This document shows, piece by piece, positions 52,434 to 59,988 of a stretch of 64,000 bases of DNA (its first letter is position 1; each line of letters opens with the position of its first letter). The position numbers and the translations under genes are program-made. The stretch is taken from positions 124,001 through 188,000 of the forward strand of contig NZ_JACMSF010000001.1 in the NCBI RefSeq assembly GCF_014257025.1. Direction: 5' to 3'. The notes under the pieces are model-generated. The model was given only the letters and a program-made list of their open reading frames with translations. It had not been told where the DNA came from and searched no databases. This stretch comes from Streptomyces cupreus (lineage in GTDB: Bacteria > Actinomycetota > Actinomycetes > Streptomycetales > Streptomycetaceae).

Positions 52434-52455
52434 ACCGAACGAATGGTCGGTTGGG
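52434..52455. promoter_or_regulatory. Putative PaaR-type operator, paaA side
   Basis: ACCGAACGAATGGTCGGTTGGG, the inverted partner of the site at 52320. Its end overlaps the GGGGAG ribosome binding site region of paaA, 13 bases before the start codon, so bound repressor would block early elongation or initiation. Confidence 0.65.
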
Positions 52456-52467
52456 GAGCTGGCGCAG

Positions 52468-53454
52468 ATGACCACGACACACCACGCCGAGGCCTCGCCC
52501 CCGGAGTCCCCGGAGTCTCCGGAGACGCTCCAGGAGCACTTCGACGCCACGATCGCGCGCGACCAGCGGATCGAGCCGCGCGACTGGATGCCGGACGGCT
52601 ACCGCAAGACGCTGGTCCGGCAGATCGCGCAGCACGCCCACTCGGAGATCATCGGCATGCAGCCCGAGGGCGAGTGGATCAGCCGCGCGCCGTCGCTGCG
52701 CCGCAAGGCCATCCTGTTCGCCAAGGTGCAGGACGAGGCGGGACACGGCCTGTATCTGTACTCGGCCGCGGAGACGCTCGGCGCGGATCGCGCGGACCTC
52801 ACCGACCGGCTGATCGAGGGCCGCCAGAAGTACTCGTCGATCTTCAACTACCCGACGCTGAGCTTTGCCGACGTCGGCGTGATCGGCTGGTTCGTGGACG
52901 GCGCCGCGATCTGCAACCAGGTCCCGCTGTGCCGCAGCTCCTACGGCCCCTACGCGCGCGCGATGGTCCGGATCTGCAAGGAGGAGTCCTTCCACCAGCG
53001 GCAGGGCTACGAACTGCTGATGACGATGATGCGCGGCACCGACGCCCAGCGCGAGATGGTCCAGGACGCGGTGGACCGCTGGTGGTGGCCCTCGCTGATG
53101 ATGTTCGGCCCGCCCGACGACGCCTCCCCCAACTCGGCGCAGTCGATGGCCTGGAAGATCAAGCGGCACAGCAACGACGAACTGCGTCAGCGCTTCGTCG
53201 ACATGACCGTCCCGCAGGCCGACAAGCTCGGTGTGACGCTGCCCGACCCGGAGCTGAAGTGGAACGCCGAGCGCGGTCGGCACGACTTCGGCACCCCGGA
53301 CTGGGACGAGCTGATGCGGGTCATCAAGGGCGACGGACCCTGTAACGACCAGCGGATGGAACGGCGCAGAAGCGCCCACGAGGAAGGCGCGTGGGTGCGC
53401 GAGGCGGCCACCGCCCACGCGGCCAAGCGGGCCCGGAAGGAACCGGCGGCATGA
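52468..53454 (+). CDS. paaA: Phenylacetyl-CoA 1,2-epoxidase subunit A (catalytic)
   Basis: 328 residues, ATG at 52468. The diiron monooxygenase core is recognised by [39 protein letters not shown] and [13 protein letters not shown], carrying the carboxylate/His ligands. PaaA epoxidises the ring of phenylacetyl-CoA together with PaaC and with electrons from PaaE. First gene of paaABCDE, behind the operator at 52434. The N-terminal 25 residues are low-complexity Pro/Glu/Ser. Confidence 0.97.
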   Translation: MTTTHHAEASPPESPESPETLQEHFDATIARDQRIEPRDWMPDGYRKTLVRQIAQHAHSEIIGMQPEGEWISRAPSLRRKAILFAKVQDEAGHGLYLYSAAETLGADRADLTDRLIEGRQKYSSIFNYPTLSFADVGVIGWFVDGAAICNQVPLCRSSYGPYARAMVRICKEESFHQRQGYELLMTMMRGTDAQREMVQDAVDRWWWPSLMMFGPPDDASPNSAQSMAWKIKRHSNDELRQRFVDMTVPQADKLGVTLPDPELKWNAERGRHDFGTPDWDELMRVIKGDGPCNDQRMERRRSAHEEGAWVREAATAHAAKRARKEPAA

Positions 53455-53738
53455 GCAACGAGAGCTGGCCTCTGTACGAGGTGTTCGTGCGCGGCAAGCG
53501 CGGCCTGAACCACGTCCATGTGGGCTCGCTGCACGCCGCCGACGACGCGATGGCCCTCACCCACGCCCGCGACCTGTACACCCGGCGCAACGAAGGCGTG
53601 TCGATCTGGGTCGTGCGCTCCGAGCACATCGCCGCCTCCACCCGCGACGAGAAGGACCCCTTCTTCGCCCCCAGCGCGGACAAGGTCTACCGCCATCCGA
53701 CGTTCTACGACATCCCCGACGATGTCCCGCACATTTAG
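53451..53738 (+). CDS. paaB: Phenylacetyl-CoA epoxidase subunit B
   Basis: 95 residues, start overlapping the paaA stop (ATGA). The family signature [20 protein letters not shown] and [21 protein letters not shown] is intact. PaaB bridges PaaAC heterodimers in the epoxidase. The typical gene order and spacing leave little doubt. Confidence 0.97.
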   Translation: MSNESWPLYEVFVRGKRGLNHVHVGSLHAADDAMALTHARDLYTRRNEGVSIWVVRSEHIAASTRDEKDPFFAPSADKVYRHPTFYDIPDDVPHI

Positions 53739-53747
53739 GAGCCGGGG

Positions 53748-54575
53748 ATGAGTGAGGACCACGTCTACCTGACCCTCGCCGAGGGGCACGAGGACGACGC
53801 CCGCTGGGCGTACGGCACCGGTTTCGAGGACCCCCTGCACGGCGTCGACACCACCGTGCCCGAGGGTGTCGACGCGAGCGAACTGGCCGCGTCCTGCGTC
53901 GCGTTGGCCGACGACGCGCTCGTCTCGGCCCAGCGCCTCGCCGAGTGGATCACCCGCGCCCCCGAGCTGGAGGAGGAGGTCGCGCTCGCCAACATCGGCC
54001 TCGACCTGCTCGGCCAGGCCCGTCTGCTCTACTCCCGCGCCGGACAGGCCGACGGCACCGGCCGCGACGAGGACGCCTACGCCTACTTCCGCGACGCCGA
54101 CGACTTCCGCAACGTCCGGCTCGCCGAACTCCCCAACGGCGACTTCGCGTTCTCCATCGTGCGGCTCCTGGTCCTGTCCAGTTGGCGGCTCGCCCACTTC
54201 GAGCGGCTGGTCTCCCACCCCGACCCGGTGCTCGCCGCCGTCGCCGCCAAGGGCGTCAAGGAACTGGCCTACCACCGGCAGTACGCCGCCGAGTGGGCGG
54301 TCCGCCTGGGCGACGGCACCGAGGAGTCCCACCGCCGGATGCGCAAGGCCATCGAGCAGATCGCCCCCTACATCGGCGAGTTGTTCACCGCCTACGACGT
54401 ACGCGCCGAAGTCGTCGCCGTGCTGCGTCAGGTGACCGAGGAGGCCGGACTGCCCATGCCGGCCTACCGGCCGTCCGCCGGCTGCGGCCGCGACGGCGAG
54501 CACACCGAGCATCTCGCCCCCCTGCTCGCCGAGTTGCAGAGCGTGGCCCGCGCCCACCCGGAGGCGACATGGTGA
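53748..54575 (+). CDS. paaC: Phenylacetyl-CoA epoxidase subunit C (structural)
   Basis: 275 residues, ATG at 53748 with GGAG. Ferritin-like helical bundle with LEEEVALANIGLDLLGQARLL and VKELAYHRQYAAEWAVRLGDGT, typical of PaaC, which resembles PaaA but has no working diiron site. It stabilises PaaA and forms the PaaAC core. Its end overlaps paaD by 7 bases. Confidence 0.97.
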   Translation: MSEDHVYLTLAEGHEDDARWAYGTGFEDPLHGVDTTVPEGVDASELAASCVALADDALVSAQRLAEWITRAPELEEEVALANIGLDLLGQARLLYSRAGQADGTGRDEDAYAYFRDADDFRNVRLAELPNGDFAFSIVRLLVLSSWRLAHFERLVSHPDPVLAAVAAKGVKELAYHRQYAAEWAVRLGDGTEESHRRMRKAIEQIAPYIGELFTAYDVRAEVVAVLRQVTEEAGLPMPAYRPSAGCGRDGEHTEHLAPLLAELQSVARAHPEATW

Positions 54576-55075
54576 CCCTCCAGCTCGACGCACGGCACGC
54601 CCGGCACATCGCCGAGCGGGTGCCCGACCCCGAGCTGCCCATGCTGACCCTCGCCGACCTGGGCGTCCTGCGCGAGGTGACGCTCACCGAGGACGGCGCC
54701 GTCGTCGCCGACCTCACCCCCACCTACTCGGGCTGCCCCGCCATGGCCGAGATGCGCGCCGACGTCGCCGCCCGGCTCCGCGAGGCCGGGTACACGCGCG
54801 TGGAGATCCGCACCGTCCTGAACCCGCCGTGGACCAGCGACTGGATCACCCCCGAAGGCCGCCGCAAGCTCGCCGAGCACGGCATCGCCCCGCCCGGCGC
54901 CGCCCCGCGCGGCCCGGTGCCGCTGACCCTGTCGCCCACCCGGCGCACGGTGCCCTGCCCGCGCTGCGGATCCGCGGACACCGAGGAGACCTCCCGGTTC
55001 GCCGCCACCTCCTGCAAGGCGCTCTGGCGCTGCCGCGCCTGCCGTGAGCCGTTCGAGTACGTCAAGGAGATCTGA
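54569..55075 (+). CDS. paaD: Phenylacetyl-CoA epoxidase assembly protein D
   Basis: 168 residues from the ATG at 54569. An N-terminal DUF59/MIP18-like domain (VPDPELPMLTLADLGVLREV, YSGCPAM) is followed by a C-terminal Zn-ribbon with CPRCGS and CRAC. PaaD is a maturation factor thought to help Fe-S assembly for PaaE. Overlaps paaE (TGATG). Confidence 0.96.
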   Translation: MVTLQLDARHARHIAERVPDPELPMLTLADLGVLREVTLTEDGAVVADLTPTYSGCPAMAEMRADVAARLREAGYTRVEIRTVLNPPWTSDWITPEGRRKLAEHGIAPPGAAPRGPVPLTLSPTRRTVPCPRCGSADTEETSRFAATSCKALWRCRACREPFEYVKEI

Positions 55076-56181
55076 TGGCCCCGACCGCCCCCGCCGAGGC
55101 CGTGAAGCCGCGCCCGCGCCGCCGTCCGGTCTTCCATCCGCTGCGGGTCGCCGCGGTGCAGCCGCTGTGCGAGGACGCCGCCGCCGTAGGCTTCGAGATC
55201 CCGCCCGAGCTGGCCGAGGAGTTCGCCTTCGCGCCCGGCCAGTCCCTGACCCTGCGGCGCGAGATCGACGGCCGCGACGAGCGTCGCTCGTACTCGATCT
55301 GCACGCCCGCCGGAACGGCCCCGCGCATCGGCGTCCGGGTGGTGCCGGGTGGCCTGTTCTCCTCCTGGCTGGTCAACGAGGTGCGCCCCGGTGACACGGT
55401 CGAAGTCATGGCCCCCACCGGCAACTTCACCCCCGACCTGACCACCCCCGGCCACCATGTGCTGCTCGCCGCCGGCTCCGGCATCACCCCCATGCTGTCC
55501 ATCGCCGAGTCCGTCCTGGCCGCCGACTCCCGCTCCCGGGTCACCCTCTTCTACGGCAACCGCCGCACCGGCACGGTGATGTTCGCCGACGAACTGGCCG
55601 ACCTGAAGGACCTGTACCCGAGCCGCTTCCAGCTCGCCCACGTCCTGTCCCGCGAGCCCCGGGAGGCCGAGGTGCTCTCCGGGCGCCTCGACGCCGACCG
55701 GCTCTCGGCGCTCATCGACGGCCTGATCGATGTCGAGGCGGCCGACCACTGGTGGCTGTGCGGCCCGCACGGCATGGTCCGTGACGCCCAGCGGGTCCTC
55801 GACGGACTCGGCGTCCCGGCCGACCGCGTCCACCAGGAGCTCTTCTACGCCGACGACGAGCCCGTGCGCGAGGTGCACCACTCGGAGTCCGGGCCGACCG
55901 GCCCCGTCAGCCAGGTCACCGTCGTCCTCGACGGCCGCTCCACCACCTCCGCCCTGCCCCGCGAGCGGACCATCCTCGACGGCGCCCAACGCACCCGCCC
56001 CGACCTGCCGTTCGCCTGCAAGGGCGGTGTCTGCGGCACCTGCCGCGCCCTGGTCACCGACGGCAAGGCCGACATGCGACGCAACTTCGCCCTCGAACCG
56101 GCGGAGGTCGACGCGGGGTACGTCCTGACCTGCCAGTCGTACCCGGTGTCCGAGACGCTGACGGTGGACTACGACAGCTGA
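55075..56181 (+). CDS. paaE: Phenylacetyl-CoA epoxidase reductase subunit E
   Basis: 368 residues. The ferredoxin-NADP reductase part binds FAD (RRSYSICTPAG near residue 75) and NADPH (LLAAGSGITPMLSIAES near 127; CGPHGMV near 230). The C-terminal plant-type 2Fe-2S domain has CKGGVCGTC near residues 315-323 and a fourth Cys in VLTCQSYP. It passes electrons from NADPH to the PaaA diiron centre. Last gene of the operon and followed by a strong terminator. Confidence 0.97.
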   Translation: MAPTAPAEAVKPRPRRRPVFHPLRVAAVQPLCEDAAAVGFEIPPELAEEFAFAPGQSLTLRREIDGRDERRSYSICTPAGTAPRIGVRVVPGGLFSSWLVNEVRPGDTVEVMAPTGNFTPDLTTPGHHVLLAAGSGITPMLSIAESVLAADSRSRVTLFYGNRRTGTVMFADELADLKDLYPSRFQLAHVLSREPREAEVLSGRLDADRLSALIDGLIDVEAADHWWLCGPHGMVRDAQRVLDGLGVPADRVHQELFYADDEPVREVHHSESGPTGPVSQVTVVLDGRSTTSALPRERTILDGAQRTRPDLPFACKGGVCGTCRALVTDGKADMRRNFALEPAEVDAGYVLTCQSYPVSETLTVDYDS

Positions 56182-56183
56182 AA

Positions 56184-56224
56184 AGGCCTCCGGCCGTCCC
56201 CCGTGAGGGGACGGCCGGAGGCCT
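56184..56224 (+). terminator. Strong intrinsic terminator behind paaE
   Basis: An 18-base-pair perfect stem (56184-56201 with 56207-56224) closed by a 5-base loop, starting three bases after the paaE stop. No T-run follows, but the stem is very stable and is the clearest terminator of the window. The rest of the gap up to 56324 holds no gene I can support. Confidence 0.9.
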
Positions 56225-56324
56225 CAAGCCGAGGGCGAGGAAAGCGAAGGGACTATCATCGAATCCGTTTTCGCGGAGGTAGAAGGAAGCCCCCTCATGG
56301 CCTCGCCACGGCTCACGCTATCAG

Positions 56325-58499
56325 TCACCCCGGGATCATGTCGCGCAGATTTTCGAGGGTCACGATCCGCGAGTCCGGATGCAGCCCCTCGGGCCGCTGG
56401 AGCCCGATGTAGGTGACCGGATGGTCCGGGACCTCCTCGCCGTCCCACGCCGTCACGGCACCGCCCGCCATCAGCTCCGTCAGGTAACGCACCGTCAACT
56501 GCTCCCGCTCGACGATGCCCCGCAGCAGCGTCGCCACCGAGACCTGGTTGCCCTCGACCCGGTTGGACGTCGGCGTGCCCCTCAGATACAGGTGCAGCCA
56601 CTTGGCCCGCCACCGACCGTCGGCCCCGCGCAGGAAGGCGAGCGGCAGCGCCACCCGGCCCGGCCCGCGCAGCTCCGACTTCATCCGCACGGTCCGCGGC
56701 TCGAACGGCCGCCCCTTCTGCTCGCCCTCCCGCAGCATGAACCCGAAGAAGGACTCCTCGACCTCCTCGAAGCCCTCCCCGGAGTAGAGGTTGACCTGCG
56801 GCACGACGAACGTCCCGCGCACCGCACCCAGCCGGAGGTTGATGAACTCCGAGGCCCCGTGGGGCGCTTCGGTGATGTCTCCGGAGTGCTCGCCCTCCAC
56901 CTCCGTGAGGTTGGTGTACGACAGCCAGCAGACGGTCGCGTAGTCGTCGTCCAGCATCAGCGCCGACAGGTCGTAGTCGGTGTCACGGCGCCGCTGCTTC
57001 CAGTACACGAAGAACCGCAGCAGCTCGCCCTCGACCGGCGAGAGGGAACCGCGGGGCAGCACACCGAGCCCGGCCGCCGTGGCCCGCCCGCTGAGCGGCA
57101 GCGCCACGTCCAGGACGTCCGGGTCGACGAGCAGCTGCCCCGGGTCCGGCAGTCGGCGCCGGATCTCGGCGTCCAGCGCCGCGATCAGACGCTCGCGCTC
57201 GGCCGCCGGCACGGGCGCGCGCAGATCGTCCGTCACCCAGGCACGGCCGAGCCGGTTGATGAACACCCGGCGCCGGCCCGTCTCTTCGGCCCGGTTGTGC
57301 AGATGCTCGCGCACCGACAGCAGGACGCGCGCCGACACCTCCGGGGCGACCGCTTCGGCGGCGGCCACGACGGCGTCCCGCTCCTCCTGCGCACCGCAGG
57401 TACGCAGCAGCCGGTCCAGCGACCGGAACAGCCGCCCGGGCGCGCCCTTCAGCAGCTCCGCGGCCCCGGCGACATCGTCCGCGCCGAGCAGTTCCTCGAC
57501 CCGGCGGTCGAAGGACGGCGCCTTCCGCTCGCCGCGTGCGACCGCGAACACCTCGGCGGCGTGCGGCCACCGCGGATACTCGTGCGGGTGCAGCCGCTCA
57601 CCGAGCCGCTTGAACGCCTCGCGGTGCACGGGTACGTCGGCGAGCTTGCCGGGCGCGTCCGCCACGACGGAGTCGAGCCCCGCGAGCAGTGCGCGGCGCG
57701 CCGGACGGGACAGCGCCCGGAACCGGGTCGGCTCCTGGAGGGTGACATCACCGTCGGACAGCGCGCAGGCCAGCCGTAGTACGTCCGTGACCGTGTCCAG
57801 CAGCAGCCCGGCCCCCGCCTCCAGACGCGCCCGGTTGACCACGGCCCGGTTCTCCCGCACCGGGATCGCCTCGGGCTGCGGCCCGTCGGCGCAGATCCCG
57901 GCGAGGATCGCGAGATCGGCGAGGTGCTCGTCGCCCAGCGGGGTGGTGGACCCCGCGAGCGCCCGATACAGGCCGCCGACCTCGTCCGCGAGTTCGCCGC
58001 CCAGGTGCAGCACGGTCACCCGGTCACCGCCGGCGGCGATCAGCTCGTCGTGGGCGGCGAGCATCTCGGCGTAGGAGTGCTGGTAGCGGCCGTACGAAGG
58101 GAGGGTGAGCAGGTTCACCACACCGCTGCTCAGCTGGGCGAGGATCTTCGGCCGTACCGACTCGTCGGCGAGGGCCTTGACGATGCAGTCCCGCCAGAAG
58201 TCGAGGGTGTCCGGCACGTTCGCCGGGAAGTCGACGAAGTAGACGTTGTGCCGGACGTGGTCGCCCACCATCTTCCGGACGGTGTCGAGCGTGCGCTCGG
58301 CGGTGGCGGCGACCGTGTCAGCGGACAGCCCCGACAGGTGCTCCAGCAGTTCCGCGGAGAGCTTGAAGCCCACGGACATCAGAGCGGCGTCGAACTGCCG
58401 CGCCACGACATCGCCCCGCACCGAGGACCCCGCGGGTTCCGAGGGCCGGGGGAGACGGTGGGTGTGCCGGACGACCAGCGATTCCAGGCTGCGATCCAT
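56325..58499 (-). CDS. TerD-like domain protein, MXAN_6230/SCO0854-related
   Basis: 724 residues from the ATG at 58499 (MDRSLESLVVRHTHRLP) with GGGAG upstream; the open frame extends to 58679 through non-coding and DUF5997 sequence. The C-terminal 230 residues have a TerD-like pattern: DYDLSALMLDDDYATVCWLSYTNL, then EHSGDITEAPHGASEFINLRL, and PQVNLYSGEGFEEVEESFFGF. The N-terminal 450 residues are helical. The layout resembles the MXAN_6230/SCO0854 family, but the N-terminal RING-like Cys/His cluster expected there is absent. TerD domains bind Ca2+ and occur in stress and conflict systems. Function unknown. Confidence 0.7.
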   Translation of the reverse strand: MDRSLESLVVRHTHRLPRPSEPAGSSVRGDVVARQFDAALMSVGFKLSAELLEHLSGLSADTVAATAERTLDTVRKMVGDHVRHNVYFVDFPANVPDTLDFWRDCIVKALADESVRPKILAQLSSGVVNLLTLPSYGRYQHSYAEMLAAHDELIAAGGDRVTVLHLGGELADEVGGLYRALAGSTTPLGDEHLADLAILAGICADGPQPEAIPVRENRAVVNRARLEAGAGLLLDTVTDVLRLACALSDGDVTLQEPTRFRALSRPARRALLAGLDSVVADAPGKLADVPVHREAFKRLGERLHPHEYPRWPHAAEVFAVARGERKAPSFDRRVEELLGADDVAGAAELLKGAPGRLFRSLDRLLRTCGAQEERDAVVAAAEAVAPEVSARVLLSVREHLHNRAEETGRRRVFINRLGRAWVTDDLRAPVPAAERERLIAALDAEIRRRLPDPGQLLVDPDVLDVALPLSGRATAAGLGVLPRGSLSPVEGELLRFFVYWKQRRRDTDYDLSALMLDDDYATVCWLSYTNLTEVEGEHSGDITEAPHGASEFINLRLGAVRGTFVVPQVNLYSGEGFEEVEESFFGFMLREGEQKGRPFEPRTVRMKSELRGPGRVALPLAFLRGADGRWRAKWLHLYLRGTPTSNRVEGNQVSVATLLRGIVEREQLTVRYLTELMAGGAVTAWDGEEVPDHPVTYIGLQRPEGLHPDSRIVTLENLRDMIPG

Positions 58500-58517
58500 G
58501 CCGGGATGCTCCCAGAA

Positions 58518-58539
58518 CCGCACGCGTGCACGCATGCGG
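58518..58539. repeat. 22-base near-perfect palindrome upstream of the TerD-like gene
   Basis: CCGCACGCGTGCACGCATGCGG pairs at 10 of 11 positions, with one G-T wobble as RNA. It lies 18 bases ahead of the TerD-like start codon and 49 bases behind the DUF5997 stop. It is followed on the plus strand by GTTTTT. Operator or terminator of the DUF5997 transcript; undecided. Confidence 0.5.
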
Positions 58540-58588
58540 GTTTTTCCCGGCAGGGACCCGCCCGTGGGTCGGCGACCCGTCCCGTCGG

Positions 58589-58975
58589 TCAGGACTCCCG
58601 GCGCTCGGCGTCCCGCTTCTTCAGGCGCGCGGCCTCCTTGCGGACCTCCGCCTGGGTGGCGCGCTCCTTCTGCAGCCACTCCGGCTGCTCCTGCTTCAGC
58701 GCCTCGATCTGCTCGGTGGTGAGCGGCTCGGTGACCCCGCCCCGGGCGAGGCCCGCGATGGACACACCGAGCTTCGCCGCGACCACCGGACGGGGGTGCG
58801 GGCCCTTGGCGCGCAGCTCACGCAGCCACTGGGGCGGTTCCGCCTGGAGCGCGTTCAGTTCGGCTCGCGAGACGACACCCTCCTGGAACTCCGCGGGGGT
58901 GGCCTCAAGGTACACACCCAGCTTCTTGGCGGCGGTGGCCGGCTTCATCGTCTGGGTGGTCTGGTGCGACGTCAT
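58589..58975 (-). CDS. DUF5997 family protein
   Basis: 128 residues from the ATG at 58975. It has a repeated short motif: AAKKLGVYLEATPAEFQEGVVSRAEL in the first half and AAKLGVSIAGLARGGVTEPLTTEQI in the second, then a charged helical tail (EVRKEAARLKKRDAERRES). This is the DUF5997 pattern, an actinobacterial family of unknown function, regularly encoded divergently from a LysR substrate-domain protein as here. The repeats could be two small helical DNA- or protein-binding units. Confidence 0.85.
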   Translation of the reverse strand: MTSHQTTQTMKPATAAKKLGVYLEATPAEFQEGVVSRAELNALQAEPPQWLRELRAKGPHPRPVVAAKLGVSIAGLARGGVTEPLTTEQIEALKQEQPEWLQKERATQAEVRKEAARLKKRDAERRES

Positions 58976-59020
58976 GCCTCAAGGGTATCGAGTGGGTGAA
59001 CGACCGCCGACCACGGCCGG

Positions 59021-59034
59021 TAACCTGGCCAGGT
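59021..59034 (+). promoter_or_regulatory. -10 box and palindrome over a probable leaderless start
   Basis: TAACCT at 59021-59026 ends 6 bases before the GTG start at 59033, the geometry of a leaderless transcript. The perfect 12-base palindrome ACCTGGCCAGGT (59023-59034) covers the -10 box and start codon, a likely operator. No Shine-Dalgarno sequence is present. Confidence 0.45.
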
Positions 59035-59767
59035 GACAGGCTCGGAAGCACCCCCATCGTTCCGGCTCGCGTACGTTCCCGGAGTGACACCCTCGAAGTG
59101 GGTGCGGATCTGGAACGAGCGCTACCCCGATGTCCCCCTGGAGCTCCTCTCGGTCACCGCGGCCGAGGCGCCCGAGGTACTGAGGGACGGCGGCGCCGAC
59201 GCCGGTTTCGTCCGGCTCCCGGTCGACCGTACGTTCTTCAGCGCGATCCCCCTCTACACCGAGACCACGGTCGTCGTGGTCCCCAAGGACCACGCCGTGG
59301 CCGCCGTCGAGGAGGTCACCGCCGAGGATCTCGCCGACGAGGTCGTCTTCCATCCGCTGGACGACGTCATCGGGTGGGAGCGGCCGCCCGGACAGCCCGG
59401 CTTCGAGCGCCCCGCCACCACCGCGGACGCGATCGAGCTGGTCGCGGCCAACGTCGGCCTGCTCGTCGTGCCCCAGTCGCTGGCCCGTCTCCATCACCGC
59501 AAGGACCTCACCTACCGCACCCTGGTGGACGCCCCCCAGTCGAGCATCGCCCTGTCCTGGCCGGAGGAGGCCACGACCGACCAGGTCGAGGACTTCATCG
59601 GCGTCGTCCGCGGCCGCACCGTCAACAGCACCCGCGGCCGATCGGCACCGCAGGCCCAGGAGCAGCCCAAGCGCAAGCGCCCCGAGGCCACGTCAGCCCG
59701 CCGCAAGCCGACCCCGGCCAAGAAGAGCACCCCCACCCGCCGCGGCAAGCCCCGCCGCAGGTCCTAG
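59033..59767 (+). CDS. LysR substrate-binding-domain protein without HTH, basic tail
   Basis: 244 residues, GTG start without ribosome binding site. It begins directly with the periplasmic-binding-like effector domain of LysR regulators (FRLAYVPGVTPSKWVRIWNE, then YTETTVVVVPKDHAV, and ELVAANVGLLVVPQSLARL) and has no N-terminal winged helix. The last 40 residues are Lys/Arg/Pro/Ala-rich (KPTPAKKSTPTRRGKPRR), like histone-type DNA-binding tails. It may act as a DNA-binding or partner-dependent sensor; DUF5997, encoded divergently, is the obvious partner. Overlaps the end of a decayed gene on the other strand. Confidence 0.85.
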   Translation: MTGSEAPPSFRLAYVPGVTPSKWVRIWNERYPDVPLELLSVTAAEAPEVLRDGGADAGFVRLPVDRTFFSAIPLYTETTVVVVPKDHAVAAVEEVTAEDLADEVVFHPLDDVIGWERPPGQPGFERPATTADAIELVAANVGLLVVPQSLARLHHRKDLTYRTLVDAPQSSIALSWPEEATTDQVEDFIGVVRGRTVNSTRGRSAPQAQEQPKRKRPEATSARRKPTPAKKSTPTRRGKPRRRS

Positions 59768-59924
59768 CCCGCCTCCAGCTGGCGGGCCATGAGGGGTGCC
59801 GCAAGGCGGGCGAGGCCGCCCGGGCCGCCCCGGACACCATGTCGAGCAGCCAGGGCATGTCGTACGCCGCCATCCGCTCGGGAGGGAGCGGGATGACACG
59901 TTCCACGGACACGCCGATCGTCAT
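59764..59924 (-). pseudogene. Remnant of an SRPBCC-family gene
   Basis: On the minus strand a ribosome binding site (TGGAGG) and ATG at 59924 begin MTIGVSVERVIPLPPERM, typical of SRPBCC (START-like) proteins. After about 25 codons the similarity stops. A C-terminus of the same kind (GLARLAAPLMARQLEAG then TAG at 59766-59764) appears in another frame. About 100 codons of the middle are missing. I read this as an internal deletion. The region is otherwise without a gene. The evidence is compositional and by family memory, so confidence is modest. Confidence 0.4.
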
Positions 59925-59947
59925 GGGGCCTCCAGGATCCCCGTGCC

Positions 59948-59982
59948 GGGCGGCGGACGCACCCGATGCGCGCCCGCCGCCC
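59948..59982 (-). terminator. Hairpin behind the GH127 gene
   Basis: GGGCGGCGG (59948-59956) pairs with CCGCCGCCC (59974-59982), nine perfect base pairs around a 17-base loop, 7 bases beyond the glycosidase stop in the direction of its transcription. Confidence 0.5.
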
Positions 59983-59988
59983 GCGGGG

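Noticed and set aside
56203..56412. Small plus-strand frame behind the paaE terminator, and a 24-codon minus-strand frame ending near 56224
   Set aside because: The first starts inside the terminator and overlaps the TerD-like gene end; the second has a badly spaced ribosome binding site. No similarity for either.
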